Positions 7,725-16,372 of a DNA stretch of 64,000 nt are shown here, piece after piece; the first letter of the stretch is position 1, and each line of letters opens with the position of its first letter. The notes beneath the pieces were generated by a model that saw only the letters and a list, made by a program, of their open reading frames with translations, had not been told where the DNA came from and did not search any database. The stretch comes from Halanaerobiaceae bacterium ANBcell28. Its GTDB lineage: Bacteria; Bacillota; Halanaerobiia; Halanaerobiales; DTU029. The position numbers and the translations under genes were made by a program. Location of the stretch: NCBI GenBank assembly GCA_037623315.1, contig JBBJJH010000005.1:62001-126000 (forward strand), given 5' to 3'.

Positions 7725-9299
7725 ATGTCTGAGTTTTTAAAACCATATATTGATCAGTTTAAAGAACAATGGAGCAAAATAAATTCCACAGGACGTTGGA
7801 TTATAGTTCTTATAACAGCACTAGTGTTTTTAGCCTTGACATATATAATCTTCGTTAGTGGTAGCTCTCAATATCAAGTTTTGTTTAGTAATTTAGATCC
7901 AAGAGATGCTGATACTATTATACAGAGGTTGGAAGATACTAATGCTAGCTATAGATTAGAGGATGATGGTCGTACTATTATGCTTCCCTCTGATATGGTG
8001 CATAGAACCAGGTTGGATATGGCTGGTCAAGGCTTACCATCTCAAGGAGTAGTAGGGTTTGAAATATTTGATCAAAGTAGTTTTGGAACTACAGATTTTG
8101 AACGTAGAGTAAATTACTACAGAGCAATTAGTGGTGAATTGAGTCGTTCTATCCAGGCCATGGATTCCGTTGATTATGCTAGAGTACAAATAACTGCACC
8201 TCGAGAAAGTATTTTTCTTGAAAATGAACAAGAAGCAGAGGCATCTGTATTACTTAGATTGGCTCCTGGTCGGAATCTAAATGAAGCTCAAATTAGAGCA
8301 ATTAGCAATCTCGTCGCTGGTAGTGTACAGGGGATGAGTGAAAATAAGGTCACTATTGTAGATACGGCAGGAAATTTATTATCAGCTGTATTACAAGCTG
8401 GCAGCAATGATCCTTATAATACTATGAGAATGAATCGATTTGATATAGAGAGAGAGTTTGCAGAAGCTTTAAGACAGGATTTGCGTTTGTTATTAAGTAG
8501 AATTCTAGGGCCTGATAATTTTACAATTCAAGTACAAGCAAAGTTGAATTTTGATCAACGGGAAGTAGAAAGTCGTGAATTTTCTCCTGTAGTTGGAGAT
8601 GAAGGTATTGCTAGAAGTAGACAGGAAGAGTACGAATATTATGAAGGTAACGATGGTGCTCTTGGAGGTGTTCCGGGAACTGAGAACAATTTGCCCCAAT
8701 ATCAATATCTTGATGAGGATGGGTCACAAAGCCAATTTGAACGTTCAGATACAATTACTAATTATGAAATAAATGAAAGAATCGAGAGACGTGTATATGC
8801 ACCTGGAGAATTAGAAAGAATTAGCGTAGCAGTTGTTTTAAATCAAGATGATCCTAATCTTGATTTAACTGGTATCGAAGAAATAGTTAGAGCAGCAATA
8901 GGATATGAGCAATCTAGAGGAGATCTTGTTACTGTTAGTAATCTTGTTTTTGATCGTTCATTAGAGGAAGAAATTGCGAGAGCTGAAGCTGCTTCATTGG
9001 AAGCTGAGCGTTCAAGTATGTACTTATATTCTGCTCTTATTGCCCTGACATTAATTGTTTTATTAATTTTATTTATATTTATTAAACGTTCAGTAGATCC
9101 TGTATCAGAGGAAGTTATTCCTGGTAAGGCAATAGACTTTACTGTTGATGAAGATCTTGAAAAAGAAGTAGCAGCTAGTAATGGTCTTACAGAAGAAGAA
9201 AAAGCAAGAATTCAGTTACGAGAAAACATAGCAAAAACCGTAGGAGAAAAACCAGAAGATGTAGCTCAACTTCTTAAAACATGGTTAACAGAGGATTGA
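7725..9299 (+). CDS. fliF: Flagellar MS-ring protein FliF
   Basis: 524 residues. FliF forms the membrane-embedded MS ring, the base on which rod, export gate and C ring assemble. One membrane segment lies near residues 25-47 and another near 435-455. Between them are the ring-building motifs, including QVLFSNLDPRDADTI, YRAISGELSRSI and the block around ARVQITAPRES. The cytosolic C-terminus (TEEEKARIQLRENIAKTV and the closing LLKTWLTED) is the FliG-binding tail. I chose ATG 7725, six bases after AAAGAGG; a TTG at 7701 is in frame but has no good ribosome site. Confidence 0.96.
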   Translation: MSEFLKPYIDQFKEQWSKINSTGRWIIVLITALVFLALTYIIFVSGSSQYQVLFSNLDPRDADTIIQRLEDTNASYRLEDDGRTIMLPSDMVHRTRLDMAGQGLPSQGVVGFEIFDQSSFGTTDFERRVNYYRAISGELSRSIQAMDSVDYARVQITAPRESIFLENEQEAEASVLLRLAPGRNLNEAQIRAISNLVAGSVQGMSENKVTIVDTAGNLLSAVLQAGSNDPYNTMRMNRFDIEREFAEALRQDLRLLLSRILGPDNFTIQVQAKLNFDQREVESREFSPVVGDEGIARSRQEEYEYYEGNDGALGGVPGTENNLPQYQYLDEDGSQSQFERSDTITNYEINERIERRVYAPGELERISVAVVLNQDDPNLDLTGIEEIVRAAIGYEQSRGDLVTVSNLVFDRSLEEEIARAEAASLEAERSSMYLYSALIALTLIVLLILFIFIKRSVDPVSEEVIPGKAIDFTVDEDLEKEVAASNGLTEEEKARIQLRENIAKTVGEKPEDVAQLLKTWLTED

Positions 9300-9317
9300 T
9301 AACAGGGAGATGATAGA

Positions 9318-10322
9318 ATGGTCGGAAAAATAAGTGGAAAAAACAAAGCAGCAATATTACTAGTGGCACTAGGACCTGATCTTTCTGCTCAGATCTTCAA
9401 ACATTTAAGTGATGAAGAAATAGAAGAATTAACATTAGAAATAGCTAATATGCAAAAAGTCGATTCTAATGTAAAATATGATGTTCTTGAAGAGTTTCAT
9501 CAAATTTTAGAAGCTAAAGATTATATAAATAGAGGCGGAATAGAATATGCTAGGGAAGTTTTGGATAAAGCGGTAGGAAAAGATAAGGCGAAAACGATTC
9601 TAGAAAGACTTACTGCAACACTTCAGGTTAGGCCTTTTGATGCTATACGTAAGACAGATCCTGCTCAACTACTTAACTTTATACAGGGGGAGCATCCTCA
9701 GACTATCGCTATGATTCTTGCATATTTACAAGCATCTAAAGCGTCACATGTGCTTTCATCATTGCCACAAGATATTCAAGCAGATGTTTCTAAACGAATT
9801 GCTATTATGGATAGAACCTCACCTGATATAATTAAAGATGTAGAAGCAATATTAGAAAAGAAACTGTCATCAATTGTGAGTAATGAATATGCAAGTACAG
9901 GTGGTATTGATTCGATAGTTGATATCTTAAACTCTGTGGATAGAGGAACTGAAAAGAATATTCTGGATAAACTAGATGAAGAAGACCCAGAGTTAGCAAA
10001 CGAGATTAGGCAAAGGATGTTTGTCTTTGAAGATATCATGTTACTCGATGATAAAGCAGTTCAATTGGTTATGCGTCAGGTAGATACACATGATGTAGCC
10101 TTAGCACTTAAGACTGCTAGTGAAGATGTGGAATCTAAAATCTATACTAATATGTCAAAACGAGCTGCTGATATGTTAAAAGAAGATATAGAATTTATGG
10201 GACCAGTAAGATTGCGTGAAGTTGAAGAAGCACAACAGCGTATAGTAACCGTTATCCGTCAATTAGAAGATAGTGGAGAAATCGTTGTTGCTAGAGGAGG
10301 GGAGAGTGAAGTAATTGTCTAA
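9318..10322 (+). CDS. fliG: Flagellar motor switch protein FliG
   Basis: 334 residues, the standard length. FliG sits on the cytoplasmic face of the MS ring and transmits stator torque. Seen in order: the FliF-binding N-terminal domain beginning KAAILLVALGPDLSAQIFKH, the middle domain with EHPQTIAMILAYL (the EHPQ motif near residue 125 that contacts FliM), and the C-terminal torque domain with DIMLLDDKAVQLVMRQVD and the charged helix DVESKIYTNMSKRAADMLKE. It overlaps fliH by eight bases. Confidence 0.97.
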   Translation: MVGKISGKNKAAILLVALGPDLSAQIFKHLSDEEIEELTLEIANMQKVDSNVKYDVLEEFHQILEAKDYINRGGIEYAREVLDKAVGKDKAKTILERLTATLQVRPFDAIRKTDPAQLLNFIQGEHPQTIAMILAYLQASKASHVLSSLPQDIQADVSKRIAIMDRTSPDIIKDVEAILEKKLSSIVSNEYASTGGIDSIVDILNSVDRGTEKNILDKLDEEDPELANEIRQRMFVFEDIMLLDDKAVQLVMRQVDTHDVALALKTASEDVESKIYTNMSKRAADMLKEDIEFMGPVRLREVEEAQQRIVTVIRQLEDSGEIVVARGGESEVIV

Positions 10323-11067
10323 CATTATTAAGGCCTCTCAGATAGTAGGAGCTTACAAAGTAGAAGATATAAGTATTATGAAAAAAAATAGAGCTAAAAG
10401 TCTTAAACTATTAAGTAAAGATGATAATGACTATAGTGAAGAAAAAAGCAGAATATTACTTGAAGCAGAAAAGCAAGCAACAGAAATTATAAAAAAAGCT
10501 GAAGAAACAGCTGCATCAATGGTAAAAGAAAGCGAAGAGGAACTTAAGATAGCACAAGGTCAAGCTGTTGAAAAAGGATATCAAGAGGGATATGAGAAAG
10601 GTTATCAGGAAGGACAAGCTAAAGGATTAGAAGAGTTTAAAGCTTTATCGACAAATTTTCAAAAAATTATCAAAGAGATTAAAAAAAGAATTAATGAAGA
10701 TATAGATAATAATCAAAAAAATATCATTGACTTAGTTTTTAAAATTTCTACTAAAGTTATTAATGCTGAACTTATGAGCAACCCTGAATCTATTAATAAT
10801 ATAGTTATCGAGATGCTTGGGCAAGTTGCCGATATTGAAGAGGTAAAAGTTCATATAAATCCTGTGTTTTTAGAATATATCTCTCAAGATGACTTTAAGT
10901 CAGCATTCCCTCGACAGAATCTAGAATTTATTGCTAACAAGGAACTAGCTGAAGGTGACTGTATTGTTGAAACTGATTTTGGTGGAAAAGATGGTAGAAT
11001 CAAAAACAAATTAAAACTATTGGAAAAAGAGTTATTAAAAGAGGCAGGTTTTGATGATGAGTTTTGA
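10315..11067 (+). CDS. fliH: Flagellar export stator protein FliH
   Basis: 250 residues. FliH binds the export ATPase FliI and holds it at the C ring and gate. It shows the typical long charged helix (about residues 40-140) with glycine-spaced repeats such as EKGYQEGYEKGYQEGQAKG, then the FliH/HrpE-type C-terminal domain from about 140 with VKVHINPVFLEYI and GDCIVETDFGGKDGRI. It begins at a TTG (10315) inside the end of fliG, with AGGAGGGGAG about 12 bases before; no ATG or GTG fits better. The gene order fliG-fliH-fliI-fliJ supports the call. Confidence 0.92.
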   Translation: MSNIIKASQIVGAYKVEDISIMKKNRAKSLKLLSKDDNDYSEEKSRILLEAEKQATEIIKKAEETAASMVKESEEELKIAQGQAVEKGYQEGYEKGYQEGQAKGLEEFKALSTNFQKIIKEIKKRINEDIDNNQKNIIDLVFKISTKVINAELMSNPESINNIVIEMLGQVADIEEVKVHINPVFLEYISQDDFKSAFPRQNLEFIANKELAEGDCIVETDFGGKDGRIKNKLKLLEKELLKEAGFDDEF

Positions 11068-12367
11068 TTTAGGGGATCTTAGCAAGCAAGTAGATAAAGT
11101 GGATATAAGTAGTAATTATGGACATATTACAAGAGTCATAGGTTTAGTAATTGAATCTAAGGGTCCCCAGGTAGCTATTGGGGAAATTTGCTTGGTGAAA
11201 ACAGCCAAGAAAACAATCAGTACAGAAGTTGTAGGTTTTGATAATAACCGAGTTTTGCTTATGCCTATTGGTGACATGGAGGGAATTAATCCTGGGGCCA
11301 GGGTGATAGCTACTGGTAAGAAACTAAGGGTAAAAGTAGGAAAAGCACTTCTAGGACAAATTCTCGATGGCCTTGGTAAACCTATTCTTAATTCTTCAAA
11401 TCTACGAAGTGATTTTGATTACGTCCCTGTAATGGCCCAACCACCGGAACCACTATTAAGAGAAAGGATCAAAGAACCCTTGAGTTTGGGGATTCGTGCT
11501 ATTGATGGACTTTTAACATGTGGTAATGGTCAAAGGGTAGGGATCTTTGCAGGTAGTGGTGTAGGAAAGAGTACTCTCATGGGTATGGTTGCCCGTAACA
11601 CTGAAGCAGATATTAACGTAATTGGTCTGATAGGTGAGAGGGGTAGAGAGGTCAAGGATTTTATTGAACGAGATTTAGGAGAAGAAGGTTTAAAAAGGTC
11701 AGTACTTGTGGTTGCTACTTCAGATAAACCTGCATTGGTTAGGGTTAAAGCAGCACATGTAACTACAGCTATTGCAGAGTACTTTCGAGATCAGGGTTTA
11801 AATGTATTGATGATGATGGATTCTGTAACAAGGGTTGCTATGGCTTTACGTGAAGTTGGCCTAGCAGTTGGAGAACCGCCAGCAACTAGAGGTTATCCAC
11901 CTTCGGTTTTTGCTGAATTACCGAAGTTGCTTGAAAGAACTGGTAAAAACGATAAAGGCTCTATAACTGCCTTATATACAGTTCTAGTTGAAGGTGATGA
12001 CTTCAATGAACCAATTTCTGATACAGTACGTGGTATTTTAGATGGACATATAGCCTTATCTAGGCATTTGGCAGCAAAAAATCATTATCCAGCCATTGAT
12101 GTATTAGAAAGTGTGAGTAGAGTAATGACTGAGATAGTTGATAAAGAACACTTAGAGGCAGCAAGTGTTTTTAAACAAATGTTAGCAGATTATAATGAAG
12201 CTGAAGATTTGATAAATATTGGTGCCTATCAAAGCGGCAGTAACCCTGATGTAGATAGGGCATTAGAAAATATAGACGATATGAAAAAATTTTTACAACA
12301 AGGAATTAATGAAGAACTGGCTTTTGAAGAAAGTGTTAAAAATTTAAAAAGTTTTCTTCGAGTATAG
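11054..12367 (+). CDS. fliI: Flagellum-specific export ATPase FliI
   Basis: 437 residues. FliI is the ATPase of the flagellar type III export machine, related to the F1 beta subunit. The Walker A loop GIFAGSGVGKSTLMGM lies near residue 170, IGERGREVKDFIE just after, the Walker B strand in NVLMMMDSVTRVAMALREV near 250, and EPPATRGYPPSVFAELPKL near 275, the FliI/SctN signature. The start overlaps the end of fliH; ATG 11054 or 11057 are both possible, with AGAGGCAGG about 6-9 bases before. It is followed by fliJ. Confidence 0.97.
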   Translation: MMSFDLGDLSKQVDKVDISSNYGHITRVIGLVIESKGPQVAIGEICLVKTAKKTISTEVVGFDNNRVLLMPIGDMEGINPGARVIATGKKLRVKVGKALLGQILDGLGKPILNSSNLRSDFDYVPVMAQPPEPLLRERIKEPLSLGIRAIDGLLTCGNGQRVGIFAGSGVGKSTLMGMVARNTEADINVIGLIGERGREVKDFIERDLGEEGLKRSVLVVATSDKPALVRVKAAHVTTAIAEYFRDQGLNVLMMMDSVTRVAMALREVGLAVGEPPATRGYPPSVFAELPKLLERTGKNDKGSITALYTVLVEGDDFNEPISDTVRGILDGHIALSRHLAAKNHYPAIDVLESVSRVMTEIVDKEHLEAASVFKQMLADYNEAEDLINIGAYQSGSNPDVDRALENIDDMKKFLQQGINEELAFEESVKNLKSFLRV

Positions 12368-12379
12368 GAAGTGGTTTAG

Positions 12380-12820
12380 ATGAAGAAATTTAAATTTAAG
12401 TTAAATAAAGTTCTAGAGGTAAGAGAACTAGAAGAAGAAGAAGCTCAAAATAAATTATTAGCAGAACAAAAAAAAGCTAGGGAAATTGAAAGTAATATTA
12501 TTTCTTTAGAAAAATCTCAAGAAAAGTTATATCAAAGTATTAGAGACTCTGAAGGAAAGTCTATGCAAGAAAATATAGCATATAGGAATTTTATTCAGAA
12601 TAACCGTCAGAAAATTAAAGAGACTGAAAGGACATTGTTAATACAAGAACAAGAAGTCTTTCAATCAAGAGAAAATTATCTTGAAAAAAAGAAGAAAAAA
12701 GAAGTTTTGGAAAAGATAAAAGAAAAAGAGTATAAAAAATACTATACAGAATTTTTAATTAAGGAACAGAAGGAACTTGATGAAATGGCGCTAAATATGA
12801 AGGGGCTAGAGGGGGTTTGA
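12380..12820 (+). CDS. fliJ: Flagellar export chaperone FliJ
   Basis: 146 residues forming one continuous charged coiled coil, the shape of FliJ, which sits in the FliI ring like the gamma subunit of F1 and carries chaperones to the gate. It opens with FKFKLNKVLEVRELEEEEAQ, the conserved FliJ start. It follows fliI by 12 bases and its stop lies next to the next gene's start. Sequence conservation in this family is low, so the call rests on opening motif, coiled coil, length and position. Confidence 0.9.
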   Translation: MKKFKFKLNKVLEVRELEEEEAQNKLLAEQKKAREIESNIISLEKSQEKLYQSIRDSEGKSMQENIAYRNFIQNNRQKIKETERTLLIQEQEVFQSRENYLEKKKKKEVLEKIKEKEYKKYYTEFLIKEQKELDEMALNMKGLEGV

Positions 12821-12822
12821 AA

Positions 12823-13350
12823 TTGAAGAAGTTTATATATATTACTTTAACACTTATTATACTTTTTGCTATTATATGGATTTTAAATACTTTTGCTATC
12901 ATTTCTCTTAGATCCTGGGGAGAAAATATAATTACTAACACACCCTTCTTGCAAGATTATGTAGAAACCAATCAAGCTTATAGTGAAATTGAAGGAGAGC
13001 TTAATGAATTGACTTTTACTTATCAAGAGGTGGAGCAGGAAAGGGATCAACTTTTAAGGGACAGTTTACTTGCTGAAAATATGATTAATGAAAAAACTAA
13101 AAAAATTGAAGAATTGGAAGAAAGGCTTAAACTTCTACAGTCAGAAAGGTACAGCGAAGAAGAAAAGTTTGATAAGTTAGTCGGAATATATGGAGAAATG
13201 CGTGCTCGTGATGCTGCACCGATTTTCTTAGAACTTGATGATGATCTTGCTATAGAATTATTAATGAATATAGATGAAGAACAGGCAGCAGAAATTCTTA
13301 CTTCATTACCAGCAGAAGATGCAGCTCGTTATTCCAGGGCACTACGATAA
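12823..13350 (+). CDS. MotE-family protein (YlxF-like; MgtE N-terminal-like domain)
   Basis: 175 residues: a membrane helix at about 2-26, a coiled coil at about 50-110 and a C-terminal MgtE-N/FliG-like helical domain with MRARDAAPIFLELDDDLAIELL and a second half EEQAAEILTSLPAEDAARYSRAL. Proteins with this layout lie between fliJ and fliK in many Firmicutes and have been named MotE, with proposed links to stator placement. The start is probably TTG 12823, 7 bases after AGAGGGGG; TTG 12817 is possible. The function is inferred from architecture and place. Confidence 0.8.
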   Translation: MKKFIYITLTLIILFAIIWILNTFAIISLRSWGENIITNTPFLQDYVETNQAYSEIEGELNELTFTYQEVEQERDQLLRDSLLAENMINEKTKKIEELEERLKLLQSERYSEEEKFDKLVGIYGEMRARDAAPIFLELDDDLAIELLMNIDEEQAAEILTSLPAEDAARYSRALR

Positions 13351-13432
13351 ATTAACTTAGCATTGAAGGGAGGTGTAAGTAGAGCTAGCTGTAGTTTATA
13401 AAATAAGAATTTGCTAGAAGGAGGTGTGAGAG

Positions 13433-15322
13433 ATAAAAGTTACTTTTACAGATTTTTCGGGGCAAAATCCTGCTAAACCAAATAGAACAATTCTTGATAA
13501 TGAGGCAAACGATATTTTTGCAAATCACTTAAATAATAGTTTAGCCGAGTTTTCTACTAAGGAAGATATTCAGGGAAAACGTCTAGAAAATATCAAGGAA
13601 TTAGAAATGGATAGTAAAGATGAGGATGAACTTTTACTTTTTGCTGAGAATCTTATTGCCATTATTCTTGAGCTTTGTTCTAATTTTTCTACTGAAGATA
13701 TAAAGGAACTTCAGTCATTTAAAGAATTTCTTCCTGAAATATTAGACTTGGAGAATATTGATGGTCTTGATATAAAGCTCTCTGCATTAAATAATATCGA
13801 CTATCATTCGTCCAGTATTGAAGAAGTTTTTGCAATGGAAGATGAAATGCTAACAGAGAATATTAATAGTAAAAAAACTATTTTTTCGAAAATTACTCAG
13901 CTTTTTGAACTTTTAAATATCGCAGAAAATCAACTTGATGAAGGAAGTATGAGTTTAATAGATAATAACAAAAAAAGAATATTATCGGCATTAAAGGAAG
14001 TTCCAGAGGTATTTGATTTACTTGAAACTCTTGATAAAGTAGATGATGGTATAAAGCAGGAAGATAAACTAATGTCTCTAGATGTAAATTACTATGAAGA
14101 GGATTTAATGCAAGTAGGGGAAAACCTTGGTTCTAGAAATGATTTATTAGATAAAATTGAAGAGCAATCTTTAAAAGACTTAAATAATAATCTTTTTCAA
14201 GATGAAATTCTAGGGGAAGAAATAAATGAAGTATTAGAAAATAAGATGCTAAAGAGTAAAGATGGAGAACTTAAGGGATTATCAACTAGTAGATTTGGGC
14301 ATGTAAGCCAGAATAAAAGGCTATCTAAGACTGATAAGACAGAATATAAAACTATACAAAGTCTTGATTTACTTAAAATGTCAGAGGAAGAGTATGAGCA
14401 AAGTCAATTAGAAAAGCTAAGTATAAATAAAGACGTTACTTCTAAAATGTCCAATAAAGATATAGTTGATAGACAAAAAATAAAATATAATCATAGTTTG
14501 CATAGGAAGAATATCCCCGGAAACCTTAGAATGAGTATAAAAAGAAAAGAAGAAAATATGACGGGGAGGTTTTCTTTAGAAAGCAGATCATTACATGACG
14601 CTAAATTAAAACAGTTCTTCTATTTATCGAATAAGCAGGACATATCATATCTGTCTGATATATCGATACAAGAAGATGTATCTCATTTATCTGATCTAAA
14701 TTTAGATTTACTTGATTTAGATATTGAAGATGAGGCAGTTGATATAAAAAGTGAAAATTATATAGACTTTAATCAGCTATTAAAAACTGAATCTCAGTCT
14801 GAAACATTAAATATTAGCTCAGATACGGAAGTAAGACAAGAAGGAATATATGAACAAGTTGTCAAAGAACTTGATACAGTTAGAACTGATGGTAAAAATC
14901 AAATTGAGATACAATTAGAGCCAGAATCTTTAGGAAAAGTAAAATTGAATCTAGAGCTTGATAATGGGAGAGTTACTGTGACTTTTAATGTAGAAAATTC
15001 CCTTGTTAAAGAAAAATTAGAGCAAAACTTATATCAACTACGAGATAATTTTTTGCGCCAGGGATATAGTGTTGATCATATTCAGGTTGAAACAGATAAT
15101 TATGAATCAGCATACAGACAGCAAGATAATCCTCAAGAAAATCAGGATAATCCCTTTTATCAAGAAGAGCAAAGGCAAAATAATTCCCAATATGATGGTA
15201 TGACTGCTAAAGAAATATATCAATTATTTCAAGAAGAAGAAGAGTTTTATGGATATTATCCATCGCAAATTATAAATTATAGGTATATTTATAATTCTTC
15301 TGGGATGAATTATCTTATTTAG
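13433..15322 (+). CDS. fliK: Flagellar hook-length control protein FliK, apparent AUA start
   Basis: About 629 residues if translation starts at ATA 13433. FliK is exported as a molecular ruler and switches the export gate from hook to filament proteins. The C-terminal domain is clear (about residues 470-560): IEIQLEPESLGKVKLNLELDN followed by GRVTVTFNVEN and LRDNFLRQGYSVDHIQVE. The long middle is variable and charged. The first ATG in frame (13607) has no ribosome site, whereas the frame is open back to 13430; AAGGAGGTG at 13418-13426 stands eight bases (from GGAGG) before ATA 13433, and no ATG, GTG or TTG lies in frame between. The upstream codons read as a plausible FliK N-terminus (KVTFTDFSGQNPAK). 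A sequencing error is the main alternative. Confidence 0.88.
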   Translation: MKVTFTDFSGQNPAKPNRTILDNEANDIFANHLNNSLAEFSTKEDIQGKRLENIKELEMDSKDEDELLLFAENLIAIILELCSNFSTEDIKELQSFKEFLPEILDLENIDGLDIKLSALNNIDYHSSSIEEVFAMEDEMLTENINSKKTIFSKITQLFELLNIAENQLDEGSMSLIDNNKKRILSALKEVPEVFDLLETLDKVDDGIKQEDKLMSLDVNYYEEDLMQVGENLGSRNDLLDKIEEQSLKDLNNNLFQDEILGEEINEVLENKMLKSKDGELKGLSTSRFGHVSQNKRLSKTDKTEYKTIQSLDLLKMSEEEYEQSQLEKLSINKDVTSKMSNKDIVDRQKIKYNHSLHRKNIPGNLRMSIKRKEENMTGRFSLESRSLHDAKLKQFFYLSNKQDISYLSDISIQEDVSHLSDLNLDLLDLDIEDEAVDIKSENYIDFNQLLKTESQSETLNISSDTEVRQEGIYEQVVKELDTVRTDGKNQIEIQLEPESLGKVKLNLELDNGRVTVTFNVENSLVKEKLEQNLYQLRDNFLRQGYSVDHIQVETDNYESAYRQQDNPQENQDNPFYQEEQRQNNSQYDGMTAKEIYQLFQEEEEFYGYYPSQIINYRYIYNSSGMNYLI

Positions 15323-15352
15323 GATAAGTAAACTTTAGAAAGGAGGGATAAG

Positions 15353-15853
15353 ATGAGCAGTGGTAGTATAGCACAATTAATGGTTGATACAGCTAATGTA
15401 TTTAAAACTCAGAATATGAAACATTCTCCCAGTAGTCAAAGTCATAATAAAACAGCTAGCAGTCAAAAATCTCATGATTCAAGCAATAATATTACAAGAG
15501 AAGTTAATGATACATTGGGAAAGGATGCGTTTTTACAATTGTTGGTAACTCAGATGAGGTATCAAGACCCTCTTTCTCCCATGGATAATCAGGAGTTTAT
15601 AGCACAGATGGCACAATTTAGTTCTTTAGAACAGATGCAAAACATGAATAGTAATATGGAAGAATTTCTAAGGGTTGAAACCTTAAGTCAAGGAGCTGCT
15701 TTAGTAGGTAAGAATGTTGAAATTATTGATTCTGATAGTGGTCAAGCAATAAGTGGTGTAGTAGAAAAAGTAGCTTTTGAGAGAGGGGAAGTATTTGCTT
15801 ATCTCGAAAATGGACTTAAGATTGACACAAGTGAAATAACAGGGATTTATTAG
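15353..15853 (+). CDS. flgD: Flagellar hook scaffold protein FlgD
   Basis: 166 residues. FlgD caps the growing hook and is lost when the hook is finished. The signature DTLGKDAFLQLLVTQMRYQDP and the following DNQEFIAQMAQFSSLEQMQNM (about residues 55-105) are diagnostic. The Ser/Asn-rich first 50 residues are the export region. The C-terminus is short and lacks a full FlgD Ig-like domain, as in many Firmicutes. AAAGGAGGG precedes the ATG. Confidence 0.95.
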   Translation: MSSGSIAQLMVDTANVFKTQNMKHSPSSQSHNKTASSQKSHDSSNNITREVNDTLGKDAFLQLLVTQMRYQDPLSPMDNQEFIAQMAQFSSLEQMQNMNSNMEEFLRVETLSQGAALVGKNVEIIDSDSGQAISGVVEKVAFERGEVFAYLENGLKIDTSEITGIY

Positions 15854-15873
15854 TAGAAAGAAGGTGAAAAAGA

Positions 15874-16275
15874 ATGAGTAAGCGCTTAATGGCTAATCAG
15901 TCAATAAAGCCGATTAGACCTAAAAGTGTAGATAGAAATAAGCAGATAAGCAAGCAAAATAAGAATTTAGGACAAAGAAGTTTTGCTGATGTTTTTCGCC
16001 AAAACTTAGAAAAATCCAGTGATGTAAAATTCTCGAAACACGCACAAAATCGTTTAATTTCCAGGAATATTAGTTTATCGGAAAAAGAATTGAACCAGTT
16101 GTCAGACGGTGTAAAGAAAGCTGAAGAAAAGGGTTCAAGGGATTCTCTGATTATGGTGAATAATGTAGCATATCTTGTGAGTGTTCAAAACAAGACAGTG
16201 GTTACTGCAGTAGATGATAAGAGTATGGAAGAAAAGGTTTTTACCAATATTGATAGTGCTGTATTTATGGATTAA
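15874..16275 (+). CDS. Flagellar operon protein of the TIGR02530 type
   Basis: 133 residues. The C-terminal two thirds (from KFSKHAQNRLISRNISLSE to NKTVVTAVDDK) match the small family always found between flgD and flgE in Firmicutes and spirochaetes, known as TIGR02530 flagellar operon protein. No enzymatic motif is visible and its molecular role is not established; it may assist hook assembly. The N-terminus is basic and unstructured. The ATG at 15874 has AGAAGGTG before it. Confidence 0.85.
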   Translation: MSKRLMANQSIKPIRPKSVDRNKQISKQNKNLGQRSFADVFRQNLEKSSDVKFSKHAQNRLISRNISLSEKELNQLSDGVKKAEEKGSRDSLIMVNNVAYLVSVQNKTVVTAVDDKSMEEKVFTNIDSAVFMD

Positions 16276-16280
16276 ATGTA

Positions 16281-16352
16281 AAACAACTGGTTAGAGGCTG
16301 GACCTTTTTGGGGGCCTATAGATGCTAAATGATTGAGGTGTCTACCAGTTAA
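16281..16352 (+). other. Possible structured leader RNA before flgE
   Basis: AACTGGT-T-AGA (16285-16295) pairs with TCTACCAGTT (16341-16350), giving about ten base pairs with one bulged T. Inside, AGGC and GCCT (16295-16298 and 16314-16317) enclose GGACCTTTTTGGG. The flgE ribosome site AAGGAGG follows at about 16357. The inner sequence resembles part of the flgG leader. No known riboswitch fits. Confidence 0.35.
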
Positions 16353-16372
16353 AACTAAGGAGGTCAATATAT

